A stretch of DNA of 64,000 nucleotides, taken from contig NZ_DAIQAX010000001.1 in NCBI RefSeq assembly GCF_036781485.1, positions 153,887 to 217,886 of the forward strand. Direction: 5' to 3'. A program made the position numbers and the translations under genes. Each line of letters begins with the position of its first letter. The stretch's first letter is position 1. The notes below the pieces were generated by a model. It searched no databases, had not been told where the DNA came from, and worked only from the letters and a program-made list of their open reading frames with translations. The stretch comes from Thermocrinis sp. GTDB lineage: Bacteria; Aquificota; Aquificia; Aquificales; Aquificaceae. This document shows positions 1-8,146 of this stretch, piece after piece.

Positions 1-450
1 GCCATCAGACACTTTTTAGACTCTTTGACTCTCACGCTCTGTTTTAAGGAAAAGAAAGTAAAGGTTGAAGGTAAAACTTTTTGCGATGTGGGAAGTGGTG
101 CGGGCTTTCCGGGCGTCCCCCTGAGCATATACTACGGAGAAACCTTAGATATAACATTGATAGAGTCTGTTTCAAAGAAGTGTGCGTTTCTGGAGTTCTT
201 AAAAGCTCACTTGGACCTAAACTACAAGGTTTTTTGCAAAAGGGCAGAAAGCTTAAACCAGCAGTTTGATTATGCCTTGTGCAGAGCGTTGGGAAAACTG
301 GAAGATATAAAACCTATGCTTTTGACTTTAGCTAAGGAAGGTGTGTTTATCATGAAGGGGAGAGATATACCAGAAGGATACGATTATTGCAGAATAACTC
401 TGAGAGACATAAAAGACAGCTACATTATTTTCATACCAAAGATCAAATAG
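1..450 (+). CDS. rsmG: 16S rRNA (guanine527-N7)-methyltransferase RsmG, 5' end outside window
   Basis: SAM-dependent methyltransferase that modifies G527 of 16S rRNA. The reading frame is open from base 1 (AIRHFLDSL...), so the N-terminus lies upstream of the window; an internal Met at base 25 is not the true start. The visible part holds the RHFLDSL motif typical of the RsmG/GidB N-terminal half, the SAM-binding DVGSGAGFPG loop, and the LIESVSKKCAFL strand-helix that follows it. The 3' end overlaps the convergent trmI gene by 31 bp. Family assignment is firm; only the length is uncertain because of truncation by the window edge. Confidence 0.93.
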   Translation, partial: AIRHFLDSLTLTLCFKEKKVKVEGKTFCDVGSGAGFPGVPLSIYYGETLDITLIESVSKKCAFLEFLKAHLDLNYKVFCKRAESLNQQFDYALCRALGKLEDIKPMLLTLAKEGVFIMKGRDIPEGYDYCRITLRDIKDSYIIFIPKIK

Positions 451-1160
451 CCTGTATGGGCTACCATCCTATCTTCTGGTCTTAGTCTCTCATAGACAGG
501 CTTATAATTTCTGAGAAGAATCTCCAAAACCTCAAGCCCACCAAAAAATCTCTCCGCTTCCTTTAAAAGCTGGGACACTTGGTTGGTGGTTGGTAGTAAA
601 AACCCGCAGACTGCTCCCTTTTTTAGAACCTTATGCACCTTTTCCAGATAGTGCCAAGGTTCCCTTACATCCACAAAGCACGCATCAAAGAACTCTTCCT
701 GAACCTCTGCCTCCGCAAAGTCCGTGTTTATAGCTTCCACGTTCTTACACAGTCCAAAAGTTTCCCAATTTTTCAAAGCGTTCCTGTAGAACTCCTGAGA
801 TACTTCGTAAGCTATTACTTTGCCAGCCAATTGGGATAGCACAGCGGTAAGGGCACCGCTTCCTATTCCAAATTCCAAAACGGTTGAATGCTTGTCTATG
901 CCAAGTTTAAAGGCTATGTAGAAGGCGTCCTTTGGATAGATTATCTGGGTTTTTCTTTTGAAGCCGTAAAGTATGATGCTTTCTAAGGTAGGTTTGAGAA
1001 GGTAAAAGTCCTCTACCTTTGAACCATATTCCTTACCTATAATTTGCTCAAACTTTAAAGTTTTTTTTCCGTAGTTTATGCTAAATCCCTTTGTAATCCT
1101 TTTCAAAAACCTCTTGTCTTCAATCTGGATTAAAACAAAATCCCCCTCTTGGATTTGCAT
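420..1160 (-). CDS. trmI: tRNA (adenine58-N1)-methyltransferase TrmI
   Basis: 246 aa, class I SAM methyltransferase that makes m1A58 in the T-loop of tRNAs, a modification important for tRNA stability in thermophiles. The N-terminal part (about 1-70) is the small beta domain typical of TrmI. The SAM loop EFGIGSGALT is at about 96-105, and the catalytic-region motif DVREPW at about 165-170 takes the place of the usual D-x-P-x-P-W motif. The stop lies inside the convergent rsmG tail; the start abuts the stop of the DsrE-like gene upstream (1160), so the two are probably co-transcribed. Confidence 0.9.
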   Translation of the reverse strand: MQIQEGDFVLIQIEDKRFLKRITKGFSINYGKKTLKFEQIIGKEYGSKVEDFYLLKPTLESIILYGFKRKTQIIYPKDAFYIAFKLGIDKHSTVLEFGIGSGALTAVLSQLAGKVIAYEVSQEFYRNALKNWETFGLCKNVEAINTDFAEAEVQEEFFDACFVDVREPWHYLEKVHKVLKKGAVCGFLLPTTNQVSQLLKEAERFFGGLEVLEILLRNYKPVYERLRPEDRMVAHTGYLIFGMKIM

Positions 1161-1651
1161 TACCTTCTTATTTCAAATACCATGGGGATCAAAAGAGAGT
1201 ATCCCATCTGCTGCCAATAGGCTATTTCTGTAATTGCCGAAGGCACAGTTTCCACAAAGGGATAAAGATCCTTTTCTGAATAACCATACAGTTGAGTGAG
1301 AGCTATCCTACAGAGTTTGAACTTCACTCCATACTGGGACAAGCTTTCCAACCTTTCCACTATGTCTTGGTATTTATCTTTGTGTTCCTTGGCGAACACT
1401 TCCAATTCTCTACCGTGAGAGACCACAACTATATCAATGTCTTCAAGGTTAAAGTTGTAAGGTGGATGGGTTAAAACGAATATAACATTTGAGATCCAAC
1501 CAAGGGCAGGTCTTAACTTTTCTGGATGGTCTAAGAAAAGCTCATAAACTACCCTAAAGGGTTTTTTGTATTCCGTCTGAACAAACTTAGCTTCCTCCGT
1601 TGCAAAGGCAAAGGTAAAAAAGATGAGAAAACTTAAAAATACCTTCAACAT
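1160..1651 (-). CDS. secreted DsrE/DsrF-like protein
   Basis: 163 aa. Residues 1-17 form a classical signal peptide (MLKVFLSFLIFFTFAFA), so the product is periplasmic. The rest (about 50-160) has the alpha/beta layout of DsrE/F-like sulfur-relay folds: a VIFVLTHPP strand, DIDIVVVSHG, and a single Cys in FKLCRIAL, the usual place of the reactive Cys. Members of this fold bind or transfer sulfane sulfur, so a periplasmic role in sulfur metabolism is possible, but that is inference. It shares one base with trmI downstream and is divergent from mnmA, with only 23 bp between the two start codons. Confidence 0.6.
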   Translation of the reverse strand: MLKVFLSFLIFFTFAFATEEAKFVQTEYKKPFRVVYELFLDHPEKLRPALGWISNVIFVLTHPPYNFNLEDIDIVVVSHGRELEVFAKEHKDKYQDIVERLESLSQYGVKFKLCRIALTQLYGYSEKDLYPFVETVPSAITEIAYWQQMGYSLLIPMVFEIRR

Positions 1652-1674
1652 AGAGAATAAATTTAATCCTAATC

Positions 1675-2721
1675 ATGCGTGTTGCGGTTGGTATGAGCGG
1701 TGGTGTGGATAGCAGTGTCAGCGCTCTTCTTTTGAAAGAAAAAGGCTATGAAGTTATAGGCATTACTCTGAGGTTTCACAAAGAGGTGTGCGATGAACTC
1801 AGGGTTTGCTGTTCTCCAAAGGACGTGCAGGATGCAGCTAAGGTTTCCCAAAGGCTTGGTATTCCACACCTTACCTTAGATTGGGAAAAGCTCTTTGAGG
1901 AAAAGGTGATAGCTCCTTTTGTTAAAGCACATATGGAAGGTAAGACCCCTAATCCCTGTGCTGTGTGTAATAGGGAAGTAAAAACAGGCTTTCTTGCAAG
2001 ATACCTAAGGCAAGTGGCGCTTATAGACAAACTGGCAACAGGACACTATGCCAAGATTGTAGATTACAAAGGAAGGAAATTAATTGCAAGGGCTAAGGAC
2101 TTAAAAAGGGACCAATCTTACTTTATGGCTCTTTTGAGGGACGAAGACATAGAACTTTTGGAATTCCCGTTGGGAGATTTGACAAAAGAAGAGGTAAGAG
2201 CTTTGGCAGTCAAATACGGGCTTGAGGTGGCTCAAAAGCCTGACTCTCAAGATGTTTGCTTTTTGATGGGAAAGGATGTGGGCACTTTTTTGATGGAAAG
2301 AGTAGGAAAGATGGAAGGAGTGTTTGTTTATGAAGGGAAAGTAGTGGGCAAACACGATGGGTTTTACAAATACACAGTGGGACAAAGAAAGGGCTTAGGA
2401 GTTGCTATTGGCAAACCAGTTTATGTTATAGGCACAGACCCGCAAAAAAACACAGTCTATTTAGGAAACGAGCAAGACCTCTATAAAGATTGGCTTATCT
2501 TGAGGGATTTAAACATTCATCTTCCTCTGTCCATGTGGGATAGGCCTTTGGCTCAGGTAAGGTATAGGAACCCTCCTGTTGGTGTAAAGGACATAAAGAA
2601 GTTAGAGGATGGAAGATACAAGGTGTTTTTTGAAGAAAAAGTAAGGGGAATAACACCTGGTCAGATTTGTGCCTTTTATGAAGAGAGCATGCTTATTGCA
2701 GGTGGTATAATAGAGGAATAA
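1675..2721 (+). CDS. mnmA: tRNA-specific 2-thiouridylase MnmA
   Basis: 348 aa, full length. It thiolates U34 of tRNA-Lys/Glu/Gln using ATP and persulfide sulfur. The PP-loop GMSGGVDSS is at residues 6-14. The catalytic cysteines are C95 in the NPCAVC motif and C195 in DSQDVCF. The C-terminal domain contains YTVGQRKGLG. No Shine-Dalgarno sequence precedes the ATG; an AT-rich -10-like box (TTTAAT, 1662-1667) lies 7 nt upstream, so the transcript may be leaderless. A small coiled-coil gene follows after 10 bp and is probably co-transcribed. Confidence 0.95.
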   Translation: MRVAVGMSGGVDSSVSALLLKEKGYEVIGITLRFHKEVCDELRVCCSPKDVQDAAKVSQRLGIPHLTLDWEKLFEEKVIAPFVKAHMEGKTPNPCAVCNREVKTGFLARYLRQVALIDKLATGHYAKIVDYKGRKLIARAKDLKRDQSYFMALLRDEDIELLEFPLGDLTKEEVRALAVKYGLEVAQKPDSQDVCFLMGKDVGTFLMERVGKMEGVFVYEGKVVGKHDGFYKYTVGQRKGLGVAIGKPVYVIGTDPQKNTVYLGNEQDLYKDWLILRDLNIHLPLSMWDRPLAQVRYRNPPVGVKDIKKLEDGRYKVFFEEKVRGITPGQICAFYEESMLIAGGIIEE

Positions 2722-2731
2722 ATTTAAATGC

Positions 2732-2998
2732 ATGGAAAAAAAGAAAGAAGAGCTGAAAGTAGAAAGTTTGGAGCAGGAGGTAAAGGAAATAAGGGAAGAA
2801 GCAAGTAAGATTTTTGAACTGCTTTTGCCGCCAAAGGAAGTAAGAAGGGAAATAATGAAAAACCTATACACCATTGAGCTGTCTTTTCTTAAGATCTTCA
2901 AAACCCTTATAGACTACAAAACTCAAGAGCTTGAAAAGAAAATAGAAGGTAGAGAGGAGGTCAAGAAGGAAAAGACTAAAAGGATACAAGTAGAGTAA
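2732..2998 (+). CDS. small coiled-coil protein of unknown function
   Basis: 88 aa, extremely rich in Lys and Glu, with heptad-like spacing at both ends (about 1-28 and 65-88) and a more hydrophobic middle (YTIELSFLKIFKTLIDY, about 47-63) that could pack as a helix. No catalytic motif is visible. It starts 10 bp after the mnmA stop, so it is likely in the same transcript. A cytosolic helical-bundle or chaperone-like role would be a guess; I do not recognise a family. Confidence 0.6.
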   Translation: MEKKKEELKVESLEQEVKEIREEASKIFELLLPPKEVRREIMKNLYTIELSFLKIFKTLIDYKTQELEKKIEGREEVKKEKTKRIQVE

Positions 2999-3037
2999 AA
3001 AACCCGGGGAGGGTAGCGCATGAGGGAAGCCCCGGGG
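2997..3037 (-). terminator. Rho-independent terminator of the TonB-dependent receptor gene
   Basis: Read on the minus strand, a GC-only 7-bp stem is formed by bases 3030-3036 and 3003-3009 (CCCGGGG on + pairs with CCCCGGG), followed directly by six T (3002-2997). The loop is about 20 nt, longer than usual, and could hold a second fold. It sits 9 bp past the receptor stop codon. On the plus strand no U-run follows, so it is probably one-directional. Confidence 0.65.
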
Positions 3038-3045
3038 TGCATAAG

Positions 3046-5145
3046 TTAGAATCTATAAGAAGCGTTTAAGAAGAAAGTCCTTCCAGGTTCTGGCACTTTA
3101 ACTCCAGTCATAAAGGGATGTCTAATAAAGGAAGTGTGCTCGTAATACTTCTTATCAAGGACATTATCCACGCCCGCCATTAAAGAAAGGCCCTTCCAAT
3201 TCACACCAGCCTTTAGGTTCAACACTCCGTAACCGGAAGTCTTTTGCTCTTTCAGGTCTGAATCTACTTTGTTCTGCGTGGCGGTTGCTACCACTTCCCC
3301 TTCCATAAACCAAAGACCTGTATCGTATCTGAGTCCCAGCCTTGTCTTTAGAGGAGGCACTTCTGCTACGTCTTTGTCGTTTATGTTAAGCCTTGAGTCT
3401 CTGTCCTTTCTTCCTTCAACATAGGATACTCCACCAAAAAGAAAGAGATTTCCAAACAAGTTAGCCCTTATATCCGCTTCAAAACCATAAAAGACCGCAT
3501 CCACGTTGGCATAAGACATGGCGCTGTCTCCTGGTACTACATCAGAGCCATTCTGCCTTCTCTGTCTGTGTATAGTTATATAATCCTTTACCAGACTATA
3601 AAAAGCCGTTCCTTTTACCAATAGCCTTTGAGAAGAATACTTCAACCCCAAGTCCAGCTCTGTGTTCTTAGAAGGCTTTAGCTCTGGATTTCCTACCCAA
3701 GCGCAGAAAGGCATCGTAGCGTTGCACATCGCAGCTCTATTCAAGGCAAAGTACCTCTCCTGTTGGTCTGGCACTCTAACTCCATACCCTAAACCGCCAA
3801 ACAGCTCAAGCTCTGGAGTAAAGGAGTAGAAAATCTGCACATTACCGGAGGGGTACGTATCCGTCTTTGATGTGCTTCTGGTGTTTTTGTAAGCAAAGTA
3901 TAGGTTTGTGTTTGCTTTAGAAGAGTTAGCCTCTGACTTTGTGGTATCAAGTCTGAGACCAGCGCTGAGCCTTAGTTTGTCAGATAGCTTTGTTTTATAC
4001 TCTCCAAAAACTCCAAGGTTGGTTATATCCACATCTGGGATGATAAATTGTCTGTTAGGAGCAGAAGCCATCATTGTAGGCCACATGTAGTTTGTTGCAT
4101 CCCAGTTTCTTTTATAGGCTTCAAAACCAACCAAGAAGTTGCCGATCTCTCCTTCTATTCTCCCGCCTAAGGTTTTTGTCTCCGCATAAGTTGCCATACC
4201 CCAAGGGTCAGGTTTTGAATAGCCTCTGGCTGAACTTGCCCTAAACCTATCGTCCATCCAGTGCTCCACCTTTGTGTAATAGACATGGAAGTTTAAAGAC
4301 TTTATCAGGTCTGAGACTTTTCCAACTTTGTAGCTAAAGCTAAACCTATCTGTATCGTCATAATCCGCATCCATCATAAGAGCTGGATAGAGCACATGCT
4401 TTGCAGACTGTCTTGTGTATGCAAGCTCTAACTCGTGATTTTCCAAAGGCTTAAGGCCAAACTTTGCCCAGTAAGTGTTGATTTCAAAGGCTTTTGAGTT
4501 TATAAACTCTGGTTTGTATCTGTTGGGACTGGTTGAAGGATGAACTTGTGTGATCTTTTTGCCATCACCATCTTCGTATGGTTTTGAGTATTTGTATGAG
4601 TATCCAGCCAAACCGTAAAATCTGTTGTCTGCGTAAGAAATTACAGGAGAGAGATTTATAAAGTTAAAAGAGCCTACGGATGCATTCAGGTTTAGCTTAA
4701 AGCCCTTATCTGGTTTTTTTGTGATTATGTTCACGAGCCCACCCATAGAACCTTGATGTCTTACATCAAAGGGGCCTTTGATAATTTCTATCTTTTCCAC
4801 TTCCGAAAAATCCACGTGGAAGGCTGGAGGGTCCATTCTGTTGGGACAAGCCCCATGAACTTCGGCGTCATCAATCAACACGTTGATGTTATCCTTCTGA
4901 AAGGCTCTGATCAAAACATCGTTTGCTATTGCACCTCTGCGGAATTTGGAAAGCCCGCTTATTTTGGTCAGCGCCTCTCCCACATCCTTAGCAGAGCTTT
5001 CTCTTACTTCTCTGACTTCCAAACTGTCCTCAAAGCTTTCTTTCTTACCCTTCACTTCAATCTCTTTCAGCAAAAGTTCTTGGGCATAAGCTTGGCTAAA
5101 GATAGCACCCAGCAGTGCTAACTTGAGAAATTTCCTACCCTTCAT
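3046..5145 (-). CDS. TonB-dependent outer-membrane receptor, OprC/NosA-like (copper)
   Basis: 699 aa. Residues 1-21 are a signal peptide ending AYA; the plug domain (about 45-150) is followed by a 22-strand-type barrel that ends in the aromatic C-terminus (SYRF) recognised by the Bam machinery. The plug contains GACPNRMDPP (C100, M104), and an extracellular-loop region contains EHWMDD (H295, M297). This CxxxM plus HxM pair is the Cu(I) site described for Pseudomonas OprC, so the substrate is probably copper; the match is from memory of the family. A Shine-Dalgarno (AAGGAGG) precedes the ATG. No tonB/exbBD is nearby. A haem or siderophore role is less likely given these motifs. Confidence 0.85.
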   Translation of the reverse strand: MKGRKFLKLALLGAIFSQAYAQELLLKEIEVKGKKESFEDSLEVREVRESSAKDVGEALTKISGLSKFRRGAIANDVLIRAFQKDNINVLIDDAEVHGACPNRMDPPAFHVDFSEVEKIEIIKGPFDVRHQGSMGGLVNIITKKPDKGFKLNLNASVGSFNFINLSPVISYADNRFYGLAGYSYKYSKPYEDGDGKKITQVHPSTSPNRYKPEFINSKAFEINTYWAKFGLKPLENHELELAYTRQSAKHVLYPALMMDADYDDTDRFSFSYKVGKVSDLIKSLNFHVYYTKVEHWMDDRFRASSARGYSKPDPWGMATYAETKTLGGRIEGEIGNFLVGFEAYKRNWDATNYMWPTMMASAPNRQFIIPDVDITNLGVFGEYKTKLSDKLRLSAGLRLDTTKSEANSSKANTNLYFAYKNTRSTSKTDTYPSGNVQIFYSFTPELELFGGLGYGVRVPDQQERYFALNRAAMCNATMPFCAWVGNPELKPSKNTELDLGLKYSSQRLLVKGTAFYSLVKDYITIHRQRRQNGSDVVPGDSAMSYANVDAVFYGFEADIRANLFGNLFLFGGVSYVEGRKDRDSRLNINDKDVAEVPPLKTRLGLRYDTGLWFMEGEVVATATQNKVDSDLKEQKTSGYGVLNLKAGVNWKGLSLMAGVDNVLDKKYYEHTSFIRHPFMTGVKVPEPGRTFFLNASYRF

Positions 5146-5157
5146 GTTTAACCTCCT

Positions 5158-5199
5158 TTAACACAATAATAACTTAAATACATAACAATATTAACACAA
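5158..5199. repeat. 9-bp direct repeat in the receptor/dxr intergenic region
   Basis: TTAACACAA occurs at 5158-5166 and again at 5191-5199, 33 bp apart (about three helical turns), inside the 128-bp spacer between the divergent TonB receptor and dxr. The spacing on one DNA face is compatible with a regulator site controlling the receptor, but the motif is short and AT-rich, so chance is possible. I saw no Fur-box or cobalamin-riboswitch sequence in this spacer. Confidence 0.3.
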
Positions 5200-5273
5200 A
5201 ATTCACAAAGAAAGGAAAGCGGATTAAATCTGATTTCTAATGGAAGGTTTATAATTTATTAAAACTTTGGGCG

Positions 5274-6410
5274 ATGATTAAACTCGGCATAGTTGGTTCT
5301 ACTGGATCGGTGGGAAGTCAAGCGCTTGATGTGGTTAGGGCATACAGAAATGAATTTGAGCTTGTAGGCATTGTGGCAAAAAGAGCATCTGATAAGCTTT
5401 TAAAGCAAGCTATAGAATTCAAGCCAAAGTTTGTGGTTTCCTACGAAGATCCGTCAAAGGATTGGCTTTCAAGCTTACCAGAAGAGTGTAAGTATTTAAA
5501 AGGAGAAGAGGGGCTTTTGGCTGTAATAGAGGAGTCAGAGAGAATTTTAAACGCAGTGGGAGGAGTAGACGGACTTTTGCCTACCTTTTATACACTCTCT
5601 AAGAATAAAATCCTGCTTGCAAGCAACAAGGAATCCATAGTCTGTTTGGAAAATCTGGTAAGGGAAAAGTCCGAAAAAGTAATACCGGTTGATAGTGAGC
5701 ATAACGCCACCTTTCAGCTCCTTTCAATGGTAAAGAGGGAAGATATAACTAAAATCTATCTGACAGCTTCCGGCGGACCATTCAAGGACACACCTTTAGA
5801 AGAACTTTCAAAGGTAAAGCCAGAACAAGCCCTTTGCCATCCAAGATGGAAGATGGGCAAGAAGATAACCGTAGATTCTGCAACTCTTATGAACAAGGGG
5901 ATTGAGCTTTTGGAAGCAAAAGCGCTATTTAACATAGACCCAGACCTTATAGAAATAGTCATACATCCCCAAAGTCTTGTGCATGGAGCGGTAAAGTTAA
6001 AAGATGGGAACTTTTTCTTCTGTGTTTCTCCAACGGACATGAGAATCCCTCTAATAAACGCCTTGTTTTATCCAGAGAGATTTTACAATCCTTTCAACCA
6101 AGTGGATATTTTTGAGCTTTCTCCGATAACCTTTGAAAGGATAGACCGAGAAAAGTTTATGTCAATAGAGCTTTGTGAGTGGGTGGCCAGAGTCGGTGGT
6201 GTTTATGTGCCGGTCTTGCTGGGAGCAGACGAAAGGGCTGTGGAGCTTTTTTTAGAAGAAAAGATAACCTTTGATAGCATTGTCCCTTTGGTTAGAGAGG
6301 TGTTATCCTGTGTGGATTTAAAGGATCCCAAAACTGTAGAGGAGATAAAATATGCAGTTGAGTGGGGCTACAAAAAACTGGATGAGCTTGTCTTGAAAAA
6401 AACGCCATGA
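5274..6410 (+). CDS. dxr: 1-deoxy-D-xylulose 5-phosphate reductoisomerase
   Basis: 378 aa, full length. This is the NADPH-dependent second step of the MEP isoprenoid pathway, converting DXP to MEP in the cytosol. NADPH loop GSTGSVG is at 8-14. Metal and substrate motifs are visible in order: ASNKES, VDSEHNA (D and E binding the divalent metal), TASGGPF, and SATLMNKGIE. A TATAAT box at 5250-5255 lies 18 nt before the ATG. The stop overlaps the start of the next gene (ATGA), so the peptide-binding protein is translationally coupled to it. Confidence 0.95.
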   Translation: MIKLGIVGSTGSVGSQALDVVRAYRNEFELVGIVAKRASDKLLKQAIEFKPKFVVSYEDPSKDWLSSLPEECKYLKGEEGLLAVIEESERILNAVGGVDGLLPTFYTLSKNKILLASNKESIVCLENLVREKSEKVIPVDSEHNATFQLLSMVKREDITKIYLTASGGPFKDTPLEELSKVKPEQALCHPRWKMGKKITVDSATLMNKGIELLEAKALFNIDPDLIEIVIHPQSLVHGAVKLKDGNFFFCVSPTDMRIPLINALFYPERFYNPFNQVDIFELSPITFERIDREKFMSIELCEWVARVGGVYVPVLLGADERAVELFLEEKITFDSIVPLVREVLSCVDLKDPKTVEEIKYAVEWGYKKLDELVLKKTP

Positions 6411-8146
6411 AAGAATTTGTTTATGGGGTTTTATTCGTGTTTTTAGCTTTCTTGCCCTTTTACATGCTATCCTCTCCAAAGGCTCAGTCTGTAAGCATGA
6501 GGTCTTCAGACCCGGCAAGCTTTGAGTTAAAACAGGGCAAAGAAGGAGGAACCCTTTACTTTATCCTAAACGGTGATCCCAAAACCCTTAACCCAGTCCT
6601 TGCCCAAGAAACCACATCCACTGCGGTTATATCAGACGTGTTTAGTGGCTTAACAAAAATAAACTTAAAAACCATGGAATACGAGCCAGACCTTGCGGAG
6701 AGTATAGAAATACTTGATGGTGGAAAAAGGTATGTTATAAGGCTAAAAAGAAACGTCAAATGGAACGACGGAGTGGATTTTAGCGCAATGGATGTGGTAT
6801 TTACGTATAAAGATATCTACCTTAACAAAAACATACCCAACTCCACTGCAGATATGTTAAGTGGGGTTTTGAAAGATGAAAAAGATGTGGAAAATTTTGT
6901 AAGGCTTATAGACAAATATACCGTTGAGTTTAACCTTTCTAAACCCTTTGCACCTTTTCTTGGAATCCTTTCCGCTCCAATTCTTCCCAAGCATAAGCTG
7001 GAAAAATTTGTCAAAGAAGGTACTTTTATGCAAGCTTGGAACGTAAATACAAAACCGGAGGAAATAGTAGGAACAGGACCGTACAGAATTAAAAGGTACT
7101 TAAAGGGTCAACTGGTTGAATACGACGTCAATCCTTATTACTACGAAAAGGATCCAGAAGGTAAGACTGTACCATACATAAAGGAAAGAATAGGATACAT
7201 AGTCCAGGACCCAGATACTGCGTTGCTTATGTTTTCTACCAAAAAAGTAGACTATATAGGAGTTAGACCAGCAGATCTACTGACTTTATCCAAGCTTAGT
7301 AACACCGTACTCTTTGACCTTGGACCCACTCCTTCTACTACCTTCCTTGTCTTTAATCAAAATCCACAGGCAGATATACCAAAGCACAAGCTGGAGTGGT
7401 TCAAAAACCGTGAGTTTCGTAGAGCCATATCCATGGCTATAGATAGGTTTGGCATAAGTATGCTCGTATATAACGGCTTGGCTCAGCCCCTCTATGGGCC
7501 AATAACACCAGCCAATAAGCCTTATTATATGGAGGGACTCTTTCCGGAAATTCCATACGACCTAAAAAAAGCAAGGGAGATTCTTGAAAGCATTGGCTTT
7601 AAGGATAGAAATAAGGATGGGTGGCTGGAAGACAAGGACGGAAACATCTTAGAAATCATTCTTCTTACCAACGCAGGCAACAAAGAAAGAGAAGCTATAG
7701 GAAACATGATAAAGCAAGATTTAGAAAGTATAGGCATCAGGGTTTTGTTCAGATCTATAGATTTTAATGCCTTGGTCCAAAGGCTTACCGCGCCCCCCTA
7801 TCAGTGGGAAGCGGTGATAATAGGTCTAACCGGTTCTCTGGATCCACACTTTGGTAGGAACGTATGGCACTCTTCTGGCACCCTTCACATGTGGAACCCA
7901 AGACAGAAGAGCCCTGCCACCGATTGGGAGAAAAAGGTGGATGAGCTTTTTGACTTAGCATCCTCCACTATAGACAGTGAAAAGAGAGTAGAGTTATACA
8001 GGGAAGCTTACAAAATCATAGCCCAAGAGCAACCGCTTATTTTCTTGGCCACTCCCAAAAGCATGCTTTCAGTTCGCAATAAGTTTGAAAACTTCTTTCC
8101 CACAGTCTGGGGCCAATACAAAGAAGAGTATATGTTTTTTAGGTAA
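6407..8146 (+). CDS. ABC transporter substrate-binding protein, family 5 (peptide/nickel type)
   Basis: 579 aa. Residues 1-28 form an N-terminal hydrophobic export or anchor segment; the remainder is an OppA/DppA-type extracytoplasmic binding protein, with the family signatures GDPKTLNPVL, WNDGVDFSAMDVVFTYK and GTGPYRIKRY, and EFRRAISMAIDR further on. It overlaps dxr by 4 bp. No permease genes are adjacent; a lone OppD/DppD-type ATPase lies at 52.8-53.6 kb, so the transporter subunits appear scattered in this genome. Substrate (oligopeptide, nickel, other) cannot be told from the sequence. The 3' end overlaps the convergent neighbour by 8 bp. Confidence 0.85.
   Translation: MKEFVYGVLFVFLAFLPFYMLSSPKAQSVSMRSSDPASFELKQGKEGGTLYFILNGDPKTLNPVLAQETTSTAVISDVFSGLTKINLKTMEYEPDLAESIEILDGGKRYVIRLKRNVKWNDGVDFSAMDVVFTYKDIYLNKNIPNSTADMLSGVLKDEKDVENFVRLIDKYTVEFNLSKPFAPFLGILSAPILPKHKLEKFVKEGTFMQAWNVNTKPEEIVGTGPYRIKRYLKGQLVEYDVNPYYYEKDPEGKTVPYIKERIGYIVQDPDTALLMFSTKKVDYIGVRPADLLTLSKLSNTVLFDLGPTPSTTFLVFNQNPQADIPKHKLEWFKNREFRRAISMAIDRFGISMLVYNGLAQPLYGPITPANKPYYMEGLFPEIPYDLKKAREILESIGFKDRNKDGWLEDKDGNILEIILLTNAGNKEREAIGNMIKQDLESIGIRVLFRSIDFNALVQRLTAPPYQWEAVIIGLTGSLDPHFGRNVWHSSGTLHMWNPRQKSPATDWEKKVDELFDLASSTIDSEKRVELYREAYKIIAQEQPLIFLATPKSMLSVRNKFENFFPTVWGQYKEEYMFFR

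Noticed and set aside
3003..3037. GC palindrome considered as a riboswitch or B12-like element for the TonB receptor
   Set aside because: It lies after the receptor stop on its strand and is followed by six T, so a terminator explains it; riboswitches would be upstream at 5146-5273, where none was recognised.
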